A stretch of 64,000 nt of DNA, from assembly GCF_028768465.1 (NCBI RefSeq), contig NZ_CP118225.1, forward strand, positions 7,227,417 through 7,291,416, written 5' to 3'. Shown here in pieces: positions 36,693 through 47,700 of the stretch. A model generated the notes under the pieces. It ran no database searches. It was given only the letters and a program-made list of their open reading frames with translations, and had not been told where the DNA came from. Made by a program: the position numbers and the translations under genes. The first letter of the stretch is position 1. Each line of letters starts with the position of its first letter. Source of the DNA: Rhodopirellula sp. P2. Lineage in GTDB: Bacteria; Planctomycetota; Planctomycetia; Pirellulales; Pirellulaceae.

Positions 36693-37583
36693 TCACGGTC
36701 CAACTCGCCGACGTCGCATTCCGACGGCAATCCCTAAAACCGACAGCAACAGCATCGCACTCGGTTCAGGAACGGCCGTGGCATTCACCGCCGTGAACCC
36801 AATGTCGCGAAACGAAGCGAGCGTCAACTCGCTGATGAACGCATTCGGGTTCAGCCACCCCGTCATCAATTCATCCCGCATATCGCGTCCCAGCGAATCC
36901 GTGATTCCCGACAAGACCCCGCCCCCGTCAGGCTCATTCCAATGAGCATTCGAGGTTCCCATGGCACCACCCAATTCAACGTCTGGCGTTCCCGTTTGTG
37001 AAAAATCATTCTGCCAAACGGCAGTCGCTTCGCTTCCCGTAAACTCACCTGATCCATTCACGTAGACCCCATTGTCGGTCCACAAGGTTCCAAAACCCAG
37101 GACATGCCCCATTTCATGGAGGATCAGGCTGTCGATTTGACCACTGGTGAGCGAACCAAAATCGGCAGAATCGAACTCCATTGTCCCATTGGTAGCCAGC
37201 TTGAACCCAGACTGATCAAACGCGAACGCCGTGTAGCCAGCTTGGCCGAGCGTGTTTCCCGGTCCGTCAACGAATCCGAACGAAGCTGAAATATCAACGC
37301 CGGAAAGCACCTGCCCGATCGTCGCGGAACTACCAAAGGAGCGACTCGCCACCAACCCATCTTGGTAGTCCGTCAGGAGCGATTGCCAAGTCGCCGCCGC
37401 GGAGTCGAATGCAGATTGATACTGAGCCTCACCACTGTAATTCACCTGAATTGTCAGCGCCGCCTGGGCGGGGAACGACATCAGGCCTGCAACTCCAATC
37501 GCCAGAGCACAGCGAGAGACGGCAAAGAGGAGTGCATGCACGAGGTAGGCCCTGAGCGAAAAGACGGAACGAGAGGAGACCAT
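36693..37583 (-). CDS. Secreted zinc metalloprotease-like protein with PEP-CTERM tail
   Basis: 296 aa. A signal peptide (ALAIGVAGLMSFPAQA) is followed by a domain with SLILHEMGHVLGFGTLW (HExxH plus a following Gly-Phe-Gly, about residues 151-167). GGAMGTSNAHWNEPDGG has a candidate third zinc ligand, and ELMTGWLNP has a Met-turn candidate, as in leishmanolysin/matrixin-type peptidases. The C-terminus is a PEP-CTERM sorting signal: VPEPSAMLLLSVLGIAVGMR plus arginines, predicting export and exosortase processing. The substrate is unknown. The IS66 element lies 194 nt upstream of its start. Confidence 0.87.
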   Translation of the reverse strand: MVSSRSVFSLRAYLVHALLFAVSRCALAIGVAGLMSFPAQAALTIQVNYSGEAQYQSAFDSAAATWQSLLTDYQDGLVASRSFGSSATIGQVLSGVDISASFGFVDGPGNTLGQAGYTAFAFDQSGFKLATNGTMEFDSADFGSLTSGQIDSLILHEMGHVLGFGTLWTDNGVYVNGSGEFTGSEATAVWQNDFSQTGTPDVELGGAMGTSNAHWNEPDGGGVLSGITDSLGRDMRDELMTGWLNPNAFISELTLASFRDIGFTAVNATAVPEPSAMLLLSVLGIAVGMRRRRVGP

Positions 37584-37769
37584 CCTAACTCGAAGCGTCC
37601 GCGAGAACTGACCGCGGAGGAAACAATCGCGAAACGCTCTGCGGCAGCTGGACCAGCTATGGTTCAGCGGAACGGCAATCCGAGACGATCCTGAAACTGC
37701 CCTCTATCGAGGAACATTCACGAAATCGCATGCCAGCCTTTCCAAGGCTCCCATCCCCACCCAGAGTCA
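37584..37769. other. Short upstream region of the metalloprotease
   Basis: 186 bp with no recognisable gene or repeat. It probably contained, or still contains, the metalloprotease promoter; the IS66 insertion now sits directly upstream. Confidence 0.4.
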
Positions 37770-37777
37770 GCTTAGAG
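37770..37777. repeat. IS66 target-site duplication, left copy
   Basis: GCTTAGAG, identical to 40503-40510 on the other side of the element. Eight bp is the duplication length typical of IS66. Confidence 0.9.
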
Positions 37778-37858
37778 GTAACCGTTCACCAGAACCGTTG
37801 TAGGCGCGAGGTTTAGCTTGGTGGGTTTTGTTTCGCTTCCCTTTCGCGGAGAGAACCC

Positions 37859-38200
37859 ATGACACACTCCCAAGCAGCTCAACGATGGGCCGAACGTTTG
37901 CAGCGGTTTAGCCAGTCCGAGATGACTGTTGCTCAGTTCTGTGCTGCCGAAGGCGTTTCGCAGCCATCTTACTATCACTGGCGACGCAAGTTGCTTGGAC
38001 CTGCCAAAGCCGCTGGTCCTGCTTCGCCGCCCGATTCCGGCCCGACACCCGCCCTGATCCCTGTTCGCATCGTCGATTCGCAAGGCCAGCAGGCACCGCC
38101 GCCAAAGACGAACGTTCGAACAACGGTGCAGTTGCCCGGTGGTGTCTCAATCGAGGTCGAAGTACTCGGCTCGGATGCATGCGAAGCGGGGCGGCCATGA
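37859..38200 (+). CDS. tnpA: IS66 accessory protein TnpA
   Basis: 113 aa. Helix-turn-helix start (WAERLQRFSQSEMTVAQFCA, AEGVSQPSYYHWRRKL) of the IS66 Orf1 family, followed by a Pro-rich and beta-rich tail. It is required together with TnpB for IS66 transposition in studied elements. Its stop overlaps the tnpB start as ATGA. Confidence 0.9.
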   Translation: MTHSQAAQRWAERLQRFSQSEMTVAQFCAAEGVSQPSYYHWRRKLLGPAKAAGPASPPDSGPTPALIPVRIVDSQGQQAPPPKTNVRTTVQLPGGVSIEVEVLGSDACEAGRP

Positions 38201-38547
38201 CCGGACTACCTCAGGGATCTCCGATCTTCCTGTGCACCACGCCGGTGGACTTCCGCAAAGGCTTCGACGGGCTGACCGGCATCGTCACCTCGCAGCTCGG
38301 CCAAAGCGTCACCAGCGGTTCGTTGTTCCTGTTTGTCAATCGAAAGCGCGATCGCATCAAAGCCCTGTGGTGGGAGACCGGAGGACTGACGCTCTGGTAT
38401 CGCCGTCTGGAGCAAGGGACCGTCGAGCTGCCCAAAGCGGGCAGTGATCAAACCCACGTCACGATCGACGCTGTCGAGCTGGCGATGTGGCTCGGGGGCG
38501 TCGATTTGGCTTCGGCCCGGGTCAGGCGAAAACGGATGGCGGCGTGA
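38197..38547 (+). CDS. tnpB: IS66 accessory protein TnpB
   Basis: 116 aa from the ATG at 38197, overlapping the tnpA stop by 4 nt. IS66 Orf2 pattern: TPVDFRKGFDGLTGIV, GSLFLFVNRKRDRIKALWWE and GGLTLWYRRLEQGTVELP. Its exact biochemical role is not known for the family. Confidence 0.93.
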   Translation: MTGLPQGSPIFLCTTPVDFRKGFDGLTGIVTSQLGQSVTSGSLFLFVNRKRDRIKALWWETGGLTLWYRRLEQGTVELPKAGSDQTHVTIDAVELAMWLGGVDLASARVRRKRMAA

Positions 38548-38666
38548 ACACGTTTTTCTAGCGACCCGCTCACCACGCGGCATGACGAAGGAATCTTGGT
38601 CATGCCGCTTCTTTTTGCGCTCATGCGTCTTGGGCGTTTGAAAGCAGTTTCTATAATGTCGCCATC

Positions 38667-40463
38667 ATGGATGCCAAAGCACTTCGAGACGATCCCGATT
38701 CCGCTGCCGCGTTGATCGCATCGCTGCGAAAGCAAGTCGAAGAACAGGCAGCTGCACTGGAGCGAAAGGACAAGCAGCTCACCGAGCAGGCTCATTCGGT
38801 GCTGGAAGTCAAAGCGGTCAATGACAAACTCAGCGAAGAAAACGCCGAACTGAACCTGAAGGTCGAGAAGTTGCTGCGACAACTCTTTGGCCGCAAGAGC
38901 GAACGTCGAGTCGATAGCGAAGGACAGTTGTTCCTGGACCTCGGTGAAGAAGCCACGCCGGAGGTCGTCAGTGCGATCGAAGAAGCGATCCGCGAGGCCG
39001 AACAGATCGTCCGTGACAACGAAGAAAAGAACGGCAAGCCCAAACCGCCTCGCAAAACGGATCGAAAATTTCCCGAACATCTGCCTCGCAGTGAACGCAT
39101 TGTCGATCTGCCCGAAGACCAGCGAGCCGGCCTCAAACTGATCGGCTATGACGAAGTCGAGCGACTTGCCTGGAAGCGAGCCGAGCTTCGCGTTGAAGTC
39201 GTCAAGTACGCCAAGTATGCGGTGCCTGCTGATCCATCGAACCCCGACAAAAAGCCTGGAATCATCAGTCCCGAGCGTCCGACCGGGTTGGTTGAAGGCG
39301 ACCGCTTCGATGTCTCCGTCGCCGTCGAAGTGGTCGCTCAGAAGTACTTCTTTCACATGCCGTTCTATCGCCAGCAAGACATGTTCGCCGGCAGCGGTTG
39401 GACGCCCAGTCGCTCGACGCTTTGCAATCTCGAAACCCAGGTCGAGTTCGCCCTGCAGCCGCTGGCCGATTACCTGCGAAGCTTCTTGAAGACCGATACC
39501 TGTATCGGCTGTGACGATACAGGCGTGGTGCTGATCACTCCGGCGGCGATGCCTGACTTGTCGAACCATCCTCGCGGTGATCGGATCGCCGAAGTCTTTG
39601 AAGATGCGATTCGAAAAGGTAAGCCGAGCATCAAAGCGAACTTCTGGGGCTACTATGCTTCGAGGTTGCCGGTGGTGGCGTTCGACTTCACGGTCAGTCG
39701 TCACCGTGACGGGCCGGATGACGTGCTGGGCGATTACAAAGGAACTTTAATTGGAGACTGTTGGTCGGGCTTTCAAAAGATCGATGTTCGAAGCGACGAG
39801 CGAATTCAGTTCGCCGCGTGCTGGGCCCATGCGCGCCGCAAGATCGACGAGTGCCGCGGTGCATTCCCGCTTCAGGTTGCAAAGCTGGAATCGTTGATCG
39901 GGATGCTGTATGACGTCGAAGACCAGATCAAAGGTTTACCCGAGACGGAGGCCCTTGCACGTCGGCAAGAGGTATCGCGACACGTGCTTGGCCTGATCGA
40001 GGACTACCTATCGAGCGATCAGTTGAGCAGTCCGGCGGTGCTTCCCAAGAGCAACCTAGCTGCCGCGGCTGGCTATGTGCGTCGGCACTGGAAGGCACTG
40101 GGTCGCTTCACCGAAGATATCAGCATCCCGATCGACAACAACGACTGCGAACAGTTGATGAAACGCGTTGCGACGGGCAGAAAGAACTGGCTATTCAAAG
40201 GCTCGCTTGCCGCTGGGGAGCGAGCGGCGAACTTGATGACAGTCATCGTCAGTGCGGTGCGCAATGACTTGGACGTGCATGCCTACTTGGAAGATGTGCT
40301 GCGACGGACCTTGGCTGGTGAAACCGACTGGGCTTCGATGGCGCCTCACGTTTGGAAGTTAGATCACTGCGAATCGATCCGAACGTACCGCCAGGACGAG
40401 CGTCGCCAAGCGGCCGACCGCAAGCGAGTCCGCCGCGCTCGCCGCCGACGTCTCAAGAAATAG
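38667..40463 (+). CDS. tnpC: IS66 transposase TnpC
   Basis: 598 aa DDE transposase. An N-terminal coiled coil (KQVEEQAAALERKDKQLTEQ) precedes LLRQLFGRKSERR and the usual zinc-finger region, here without an obvious cysteine quartet. The catalytic core has a CDDTGVVLI aspartate, LIGDCWSGFQKI and FAACWAHARRKIDE, and the NNDCEQLMKRVATGRKNWLF box with the Glu and Arg-Lys of the family. Full length with no stop or frameshift. 119 nt separate it from tnpB. Confidence 0.93.
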   Translation: MDAKALRDDPDSAAALIASLRKQVEEQAAALERKDKQLTEQAHSVLEVKAVNDKLSEENAELNLKVEKLLRQLFGRKSERRVDSEGQLFLDLGEEATPEVVSAIEEAIREAEQIVRDNEEKNGKPKPPRKTDRKFPEHLPRSERIVDLPEDQRAGLKLIGYDEVERLAWKRAELRVEVVKYAKYAVPADPSNPDKKPGIISPERPTGLVEGDRFDVSVAVEVVAQKYFFHMPFYRQQDMFAGSGWTPSRSTLCNLETQVEFALQPLADYLRSFLKTDTCIGCDDTGVVLITPAAMPDLSNHPRGDRIAEVFEDAIRKGKPSIKANFWGYYASRLPVVAFDFTVSRHRDGPDDVLGDYKGTLIGDCWSGFQKIDVRSDERIQFAACWAHARRKIDECRGAFPLQVAKLESLIGMLYDVEDQIKGLPETEALARRQEVSRHVLGLIEDYLSSDQLSSPAVLPKSNLAAAAGYVRRHWKALGRFTEDISIPIDNNDCEQLMKRVATGRKNWLFKGSLAAGERAANLMTVIVSAVRNDLDVHAYLEDVLRRTLAGETDWASMAPHVWKLDHCESIRTYRQDERRQAADRKRVRRARRRRLKK

Positions 40464-40502
40464 TCAACCGGGCAACCCGGAATGGTTCTGGTGAACGGTT
40501 AC

Positions 40503-40510
40503 GCTTAGAG
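40503..40510. repeat. IS66 target-site duplication, right copy
   Basis: GCTTAGAG, exact match to 37770-37777. Confidence 0.9.
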
Positions 40511-40840
40511 AGGCGAACGTATCCACGAATCCTGCTACGTCTCGAGTGGATGCCAGATGGAACCTTGCGGCCTACGAGGCATGCAATGAGACGTGTCCCA
40601 TTTTGCTGGCGTGACTCGAGCCCCGACGGGCAAACCTGCAGCAGACTAAAGCCGTTGTCCCTAAATGTTGGCGTGATGAATTCGTGCCTTCAAGCAGTGA
40701 GACGCGAACAGCTCGGTGAGATTGGTGAGCGAAGAGGCTTGGCGTGGGAGAAATACTCGACGGAACAGCTGGGGACAACTGTTCTACTCTGCCACCGACC
40801 CAGCCCAGGAAGCCAAATCAGCCCCAAGTTTTGATCCCAC
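40511..40840. other. Intergenic stretch between IS66 and the PEP-CTERM gene terminator
   Basis: About 330 bp. No protein, RNA or repeat of the local families was recognised. Before the IS66 insertion it would have been joined to the 37584-37769 region as one intergenic spacer. Confidence 0.4.
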
Positions 40841-40878
40841 AAAAAAACTCCCGCCGGTCCTGGACCCGCGAGAGTTTT
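40841..40878 (-). terminator. Intrinsic terminator of the PEP-CTERM gene
   Basis: On the minus strand AAAACTC...GAGTTTT arms with an inner GGTCC/GGACC pair, followed by seven T. It lies about 45 nt after the stop at 40923; with A-runs on the other strand it may work in both directions. Confidence 0.85.
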
Positions 40879-40922
40879 CAATGAATCAATCAGCCAGTGG
40901 AGTTACTAGACCGGAACAAAGT

Positions 40923-41618
40923 TCACGCCCGCTTCTTGCGCCGCAATTGACGAATCCCACCGGCAGCAAACACCCCCGCCAATGCCAGCATCGAACCAGG
41001 TTCCGGGACGGCTGCGGCGGTAATTTCGAAGGAACCGTTTTCAGCAGCAAATGGTTGGACTGCTGGAGTTGTCACAAAACTACTTTGCGTTCCCGGCCCA
41101 ATCGGCGAGTCTCCAAAGCCATTAGTACTTACAACAAATTCAACATCGTAGATTCCTAACGCCGTTCCAAGAGCAGTATTGAAATTTAAGTTAAACAATC
41201 CCAGGGCTGTCCCGCTGGGCGATGGCAAAGTGGTAGACGATGCGCCGTCGCTCACAAGAAAGTCATAATTCGTTCCCGGAAAAGCATCGTTCCCCTGCGC
41301 GGTCGATGTTGTGAAATTCACTGAGCCGTCCGTATTGAATCCACCTGAGATGGGCGTGACGCTGAAGCCTGAAAAACTCGAGCTAGCGGCGTCAAATCCA
41401 TCGCCATCGCCATTGAAATCGATAGCGATATCGTAGCTGGTGAGGTCAGTAGGAGTATCTGCATAGATCGCGAATGGAATACTGACCGTGTCTCCCGCCG
41501 TGACCTGAACCGAGTTGAGTTGGCCAGTCCCATTTCCCACAACAACAATAATCGCAGCCGAAGATACTTGAACAGAACCTATCAAGACTGCTGACATCAG
41601 CAACAACTGTTTAAACAT
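40923..41618 (-). CDS. PEP-CTERM protein, probably cohesin-like surface protein
   Basis: 231 aa from the ATG at 41618 (MFKQLLLMSAVLIGSVQVSS as signal peptide; ATG 41693 is an unlikely alternative). The mature part (VQVTAGDTVSIPFAIYADTP, LTSYDIAIDFNGDGDGFDAA, ALGIYDVEFVVST) resembles a cohesin / carbohydrate-binding-like beta-sandwich. The tail VPEPGSMLALAGVFAAGGIR, then basic residues, is a PEP-CTERM signal. It is 99 nt downstream of the giant gene on the same strand. If the fold is cohesin-like, it could pair with the dockerin-like end of the giant protein, which is only an inference. Confidence 0.75.
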   Translation of the reverse strand: MFKQLLLMSAVLIGSVQVSSAAIIVVVGNGTGQLNSVQVTAGDTVSIPFAIYADTPTDLTSYDIAIDFNGDGDGFDAASSSFSGFSVTPISGGFNTDGSVNFTTSTAQGNDAFPGTNYDFLVSDGASSTTLPSPSGTALGLFNLNFNTALGTALGIYDVEFVVSTNGFGDSPIGPGTQSSFVTTPAVQPFAAENGSFEITAAAVPEPGSMLALAGVFAAGGIRQLRRKKRA

Positions 41619-41674
41619 TTGAAAACTCAATTTGCTCGAAAGACATGACGATGACGCGTCCCCACTAACCGCGA

Positions 41675-41688
41675 GGGTAATCTTACCC
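41675..41688. promoter_or_regulatory. Short perfect palindrome between the giant gene and the PEP-CTERM gene
   Basis: GGGTAATCTTACCC, 6-bp arms around TC, 57 nt before the ATG at 41618. It may be a weak hairpin or operator; no T-run follows. Confidence 0.35.
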
Positions 41689-41717
41689 CACACAGGAACT
41701 ACTTCAATGGCTTCAAA

Positions 41718-44700
41718 TCAATTTCCCTCCGCTAGCATTCCGTCGATGATCGATTCGAAGTCTGAGAGCTGAACCTCCCCTTCGACAAATTCCTCCGCCA
41801 ATTCGTCTGCAATGCTGGTTGCTTCAGAATCCACGACGTCCATCAGTGCTAACTCGTGAACTGCAGCACTAGGCGAAAGAGCTAAATTTGTAGACTTTGA
41901 GTCCTGGGCTTGCGTTTGATTTTCATCAACATCGTAGAAGCTAAGTTGCTGAGAGGGAACTGACAACGTGGATGAAGCTAACAAGGCTCCTCCCGCGAAC
42001 ATTGCGGACGCTGCTGTATTGCCAGGCAAGCTGGATCCTTGACGCAGTCGAACCGCCGTTTCGTCTCGAGAATCGATCCTGGACGAAATCTGCTCCAATG
42101 CCAACGTTGAAGTATTGAGGTTTCCGCTACCGTTGATGTCTGCAAACATCGAGTAGTTGGGTCCTGCGAAGTCGAAAGCACCAACGACATGGGCGATTTG
42201 CTGCCCTGCCAAGCTCGTTACTAACAAACGGTCATTATCATCGACAATAGTACCGTTGGACTTGTCCACGTCACCTGGCAACACATTGAAGCGGAAGTTG
42301 AAGTCGCCTCCCGCCACGTTGTTCCCTGAATTGCCAACTTGAGAGTTGTTGGCCCATTCTCCATCGAGTGCATCGCCATCGGAATCTGTCACACCGGAAG
42401 ACAGAACCTTCAGGTTCAACGCTGCTGGTTCAATCGATTGATTGAGCGTTAACGTCGCGGTGAAGGTCACCGGATCATAAGTGTAAGAGATCGGTGTTGG
42501 AATGGTTCCGGTAGTGAAATCGGAACGCAGACCGGCGGTTCCCGATAGCACGAAATCATCCAAGCTCAGGCTGGCACCGACATCGACACTGAATTCAACA
42601 CTCAGCTGATTGATGTTGATCCAAGGCAACGTGGCAAGTTGATTGTCCACGTCCGATCCTGAGGTGCCTGCCCCATGAGGGATCATGTACCCGCGATCGA
42701 GGACGGGATCTCCAGCCACGGTGTCTTCGAAGCCGCCATCGACATAGTCGCGGAAGGCATCTGTCCACGCGGTCGAGTTGACACGAACCGCCACCACTTG
42801 GGGACCTGTTTCACTGATGTCATTGACGCTGATCGTGACCGTCGATGTCGTGCTCAGCGAGGGGGCTCCGTTGTCCGTCACAGTGACTGTCAAGTCGTAG
42901 CTACCGATGTCCTCGAAATTAATATCGCCGGCTGTCGTGATCTGGCCATTGGACGGATCAATTGCAAAGTCGCCGCTCGAATTGCCAGCGATGATTGAGT
43001 AGCTCAAAGCTTGCAAAGGATCGGGATCCGAAGCCGCAACGATCCCCACAACCGTTCCATTCGCCACATTCTCGTCGACGTCGAAAATCTGGGGCAACAT
43101 CGTGGGAGCAGTATTGGCTGCGTCGACCGTCACGTTGACCGTAGTGGTTTCCGTGTTGCCGTCGCCATCGACCACGCTCACATCGAAGCTGGCAGGTCCG
43201 ACGTAGTTGCTGTCCGGAGTGAACGTGTAAGCGCCACTGACCGGATTGATCACCACCGTGCCGTTGACCGCACTGCCAGCGGCGAAGTTCGGAGTGAACC
43301 CGTCGGCCGCATCGGCGAACGTCACCGTGCCGCTGACCGCTGTGTCTTCATTGGTCGTCGGGGCCAAGTCGCCACCGAACATGCCAGGATCATCCACCTG
43401 AGTGACAGTGAGCGTGACCGTCTGAGTCAGACTCTCGTCGGTCGCCGAACTGTCGCTCACCGTGTAGGTGAAGCTGTCCACACCGTTGAAGTCACCGGTC
43501 GGGGAGTAGCTGAAGCTGCCGTCACCGTTGAGCGTCAAGCTGCCGTTGGCCGGACCGCTGTCCAACGCGAAGTTAAGCGTGCCGGCACTGGTCGTGGTGG
43601 CGTTGCCACTGACATCGCCGCTGAGCGTGCCGCCCTCGGCCACCGTGTCGACATCATCTGCATCGGCCACATCGACGACCGCCTCGACCGTCAGGCTAAT
43701 GACCTGAGTGGCCGTGTTGCCCGCGTCATCGGTCACCGTCACCGTGAAGGAGTCGCTGCCGTTGAAGTCGTCCGCCGGCGTGTAAGTCCAAGTGCCGGTG
43801 GCCGAATCGATCGCTGCCGTGCCGTTACTGGCTTCATCACCCGATTCGATCGTGAAGATCGGATCGCTCAGGCCATCGGCGTCGCTCGCTGCCAACGTGC
43901 CGCCAAGCGCCGTGTCCTCATCGCCACTATCGCTGACATCGCCACTAAAGACCGTCGCGTCATCGACCGGGTCGACCGTCACGTTGACCGTAGTGGTTTC
44001 CGTGTTGCCGTCGCCATCGACCACGCTCACATCGAAGCTGGCAGGTCCGACGTAGTTGGCAGCCGGGGTGTAGAGGAAGGTGCCGCTGATCGGGTTGATC
44101 GTGACGGTCCCGTTACTTGCGGCCGTGCTGATTGCGAAGTTCGGCGTGAAGCCGTCTTTCGCATCTGCGAACGTGATGGTGCCGCTTAACGCTGTGTCTT
44201 CGGCCGTGGTCGGTGATAGATCGCCACCGAATGTTCCAGCATCGTCTACCTGACCCACGGTAATTGTGACCGCTTGAGTCAAGCTTTCACCGCTATCTGC
44301 ATCGAAGACAGAGTAGGTGAAGGAGTCGCTTCCGTTGAAATCAGTATTCGGGTCGTAGGTAAAGCTACCATCGGCAGCCAAAATCAAAACACCGTTTGTC
44401 GTGGTGCTATTGACCGAGTATGCCAGTGGTGTTGTGCCACCCGAAAGGGTTGAATCGTTGGTCGAAACGTCTCCGACAAGCTGAGCGTCCTCGGTCGCTC
44501 CAGGGAAGTTGTCGTCGGCAGCAGACAGATCGACCACTGGTGTGATGGTCAGGCTGATTGCCTGTGTCGTGGTGTTTCCGTCGTTGTCGGTGACGGTGAC
44601 GGTGACGGTGAACGAGTCGCTTCCGTTGAAGTTGGCAGCAGGAGTGTAGCTCCATGCTCCAGTCGCCGAATCAATCGTTGCGGTACCGCTGGTTGCAGTG

Positions 44701-47700
44701 CCAGTGACGGTGAAGATTGGGTCGGTCAATCCGTCGATATCCGTCGCGGTTAACGTGCCCTCGATCGCACCGGCGTCTTCCGCCCCTGTGCCACTAACGT
44801 CACCACCAACGACCGTTGCATCGTCGACAGGTGAGACGGTCACGTTGATCGTCTGAGTTTCGGTGTTACCGTCGCCATCGACCACGCTGACATCGAAACT
44901 GTCTGAGCCAACGTAGTTGGCAGCCGGGGTGTAGAGGAAGTCGCCGCTGATCGGGTTGATCGTGACGGTCCCGTTACTTGCGGCCGTGCTGATTGCGAAG
45001 TTCGGCGTGAAGCCGTCTTTCGCATCTGCGAACGTGATGGTGCCGCTTAACGCTGTGTCTTCGGCCGTGGTCGGTGATAGATCGCCACCGAATGTTCCAG
45101 CATCGTCTACCTGACCCACGGTAATTGTGACCGCTTGAGTCAAGCTTTCACCGCTATCTGCATCGAAGACAGAGTAGGTGAAGGAGTCGCTTCCGTTGAA
45201 ATCAGTATTCGGGTCGTAGGTAAAGCTACCATCGGCAGCCAAAATCAAAACACCGTTTGTCGTGGTGCTATTGACCGAGTATGCCAGTGGTGTTGTGCCA
45301 CCCGAAAGGGTTGAATCGTTGGTCGAAACGTCTCCGACAAGCTGAGCGTCCTCGGTCGCTCCAGGGAAGTTGTCGTCGGCAGCAGACAGATCGACCACTG
45401 GTGTGATGGTCAGGCTGATTGCCTGTGTCGTGGTGTTTCCGTCGTTGTCGGTGACGGTGACGGTGACGGTGAACGAGTCGCTTCCGTTGAAGTTGGCAGC
45501 AGGAGTGTAGCTCCATGCTCCAGTCGCCGAATCAATCGTTGCGGTACCGCTGGTTGCAGTGCCAGTGACGGTGAAGATTGGGTCGGTCAATCCGTCGATA
45601 TCCGTCGCGGTTAACGTGCCCTCGATCGCACCGGCGTCTTCCGCCCCTGTGCCACTAACGTCACCACCAACGACCGTTGCATCGTCGACAGGTGAGACGG
45701 TCACGTTGATCGTCTGAGTTTCGGTGTTACCGTCGCCATCGACCACGCTGACATCGAAACTGTCTGAGCCAACGTAGTTGGCAGCCGGGGTGTAGAGGAA
45801 GTCGCCACTGATCGGATTGATCGTGACGGTCCCGTTACTTGCGGCCGTGCTGATTGCGAAGTTCGGCGTGAAGCCGTCTTTCACATCTGCGAACGTGATG
45901 GTGCCGCTTAACGCTGTGTCTTCGGCCGTCGTCGGTGATAGATCCCCAGCGAAGCTACCTGCATCGTTGATCTGATCGATCGTGATGCTGATTACCTGGC
46001 TGGCAACGTTACCAGCGTCATCGGTCGCTTCGATGGTAAAGCTGTCGGTGCCGTTGAAGTGAGCATTCGGTGCGTAGGTCCAAAGTCCAGCCGCGTCGAT
46101 CGAAGCTGAACCGTTGCTGCCATCACTGCTGACAGTGAAGTTCGGTGTTGTGTCGCCGTCGGCCGCGTCGGTGAACGTCACCGTGCCGCTGGTCGCTAGG
46201 TCCTCGTCGGTCGTCTTGATTAGATTGCCGCCGAAAGTAGCTGCATCGTCGACTGGATCGATCGTGATACTGACACTCTGCGTGGCACTCTCACCGCTGG
46301 CCGCATCGGTCACTGTGTAGGTGAACGAGTCGCCGCCGTTGAAGTTCGAGTCGGGAGCATAGCTAAAGCTGCCATCGGTATTGAGCGTCAAGATTCCGTT
46401 GGCGGTCGTTGTGCCAACCGCATAGCTCAGTGTGCCGCCGGATGTCGTCGAGTCATTGTCTGAAACATCGCCGACAAGTGTCACGTCTTCGGCGGTTGTG
46501 TAGCTGTCGTCGTTGGCAACGAGGTCGTTGACAGCAGTCACGTTGATTACCACATCCGCCGTGGCGGTTAACGCTCCGTCGCTGATCGTGTAGGTCAGTG
46601 TGATCGGAGCGGTGCTGTCGGCTGCTGGGGTGACCACGATATTTCCGGCCACTTCCGTAACGCTCGCACCAGCGTCGACCGACAAGCCCGTGATCGAAAT
46701 CGAATCGCCGTCGGGGTCGCTGTCGTTGGCCAGCAGGTAAGCCGGGTTGATCGTCAGCGGGGTGTCTTCGGCGGTCGTCAAATCCGCATCGTTGACCGCA
46801 ACAGGGGCAGTGTTGCCTGTAATCGTGGTGGTAACCGAATCGGACGCGGATGCCGTGGAACTTGCCGGCACTGCCGCATTGCCGATCGTCAATGCGAAGT
46901 TCTCGTCGTCTTCCAAGGTTGCGTCGGTCGCAATACCAAGATCGATCGACAAGTCGTTAACCGTTCCGTTGCTGGCACCCTGAGTGTACAGCAGCGTGAC
47001 GGTTGCACCGGTCGGTGATGCGGATACCGAAGCGACCGAGTAGTTGCCGCTACGAGCGGAGACCGTGTTATAGGCAGCCACTGCATCTTGCACGTCGGAG
47101 AACAACGTGGCAGAGAAGTCATCATTGTCAGCCGCATCCGTCGCTGGATAACTCAACACCAAATCAACGGTCGCCGAAACGCCCGCTTGGAATTGTCCGG
47201 CTTGCGACAGCGTGTAGCTTGCGGAAGCACCTTCAGCGACCGAGGTATCTCCCGTCAGCGTCCAGTCCGCCGAGTCATCGTCGGTGATGGTGTTGATGAC
47301 CAGGCTGTTTCCACTATCAATGGCCACCAAGGCAACATCGCCCGAAGCGTTTAATAGCTCGGTCTGAACCGTCTCGTCCCCTTCGACTAATACGTCCGTC
47401 ACGGGGTTGACCGTGAAGGCCAATGCGGGGGATAGCGATGAGCTGCCATCTCCACTGGCAGGCCCCGCGAACGAGCCGACACCGCCGGTGTAGGTCAATA
47501 AGAACGGATCCGAACTTCCCTCGACGTAGGTCCAGCTCAGTGTGCCGTTTTGCCCCCCGTCGCCGTGATCCGTGTTCCAACTGCCAATAGCGGCAACAAG
47601 CTCGGTAACTGCCAAGCCATAGTCACTGCCGTAGGTTGCCGAAATGTCGGTCAACTGAATTCCTACGCTGACCGAGTTGCCTTCTTGAATGGCTTTGTCC

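Larger units (their letters stand above)
37778..40502 (+). mobile_element. Complete IS66-family insertion sequence, 2,725 bp
   Basis: Terminal inverted repeats start GTAACCGTTCACCAGAACC at both ends and match over about 21 of 22 bp. It carries the three IS66 genes tnpA, tnpB and tnpC, all open, and is flanked by identical 8-bp repeats. It appears intact, thus possibly active, and recently inserted between the two PEP-CTERM genes. Confidence 0.95.

Noticed and set aside
38448..39704. 418-codon minus-strand frame within IS66
   Set aside because: Antisense of tnpC; no independent support.
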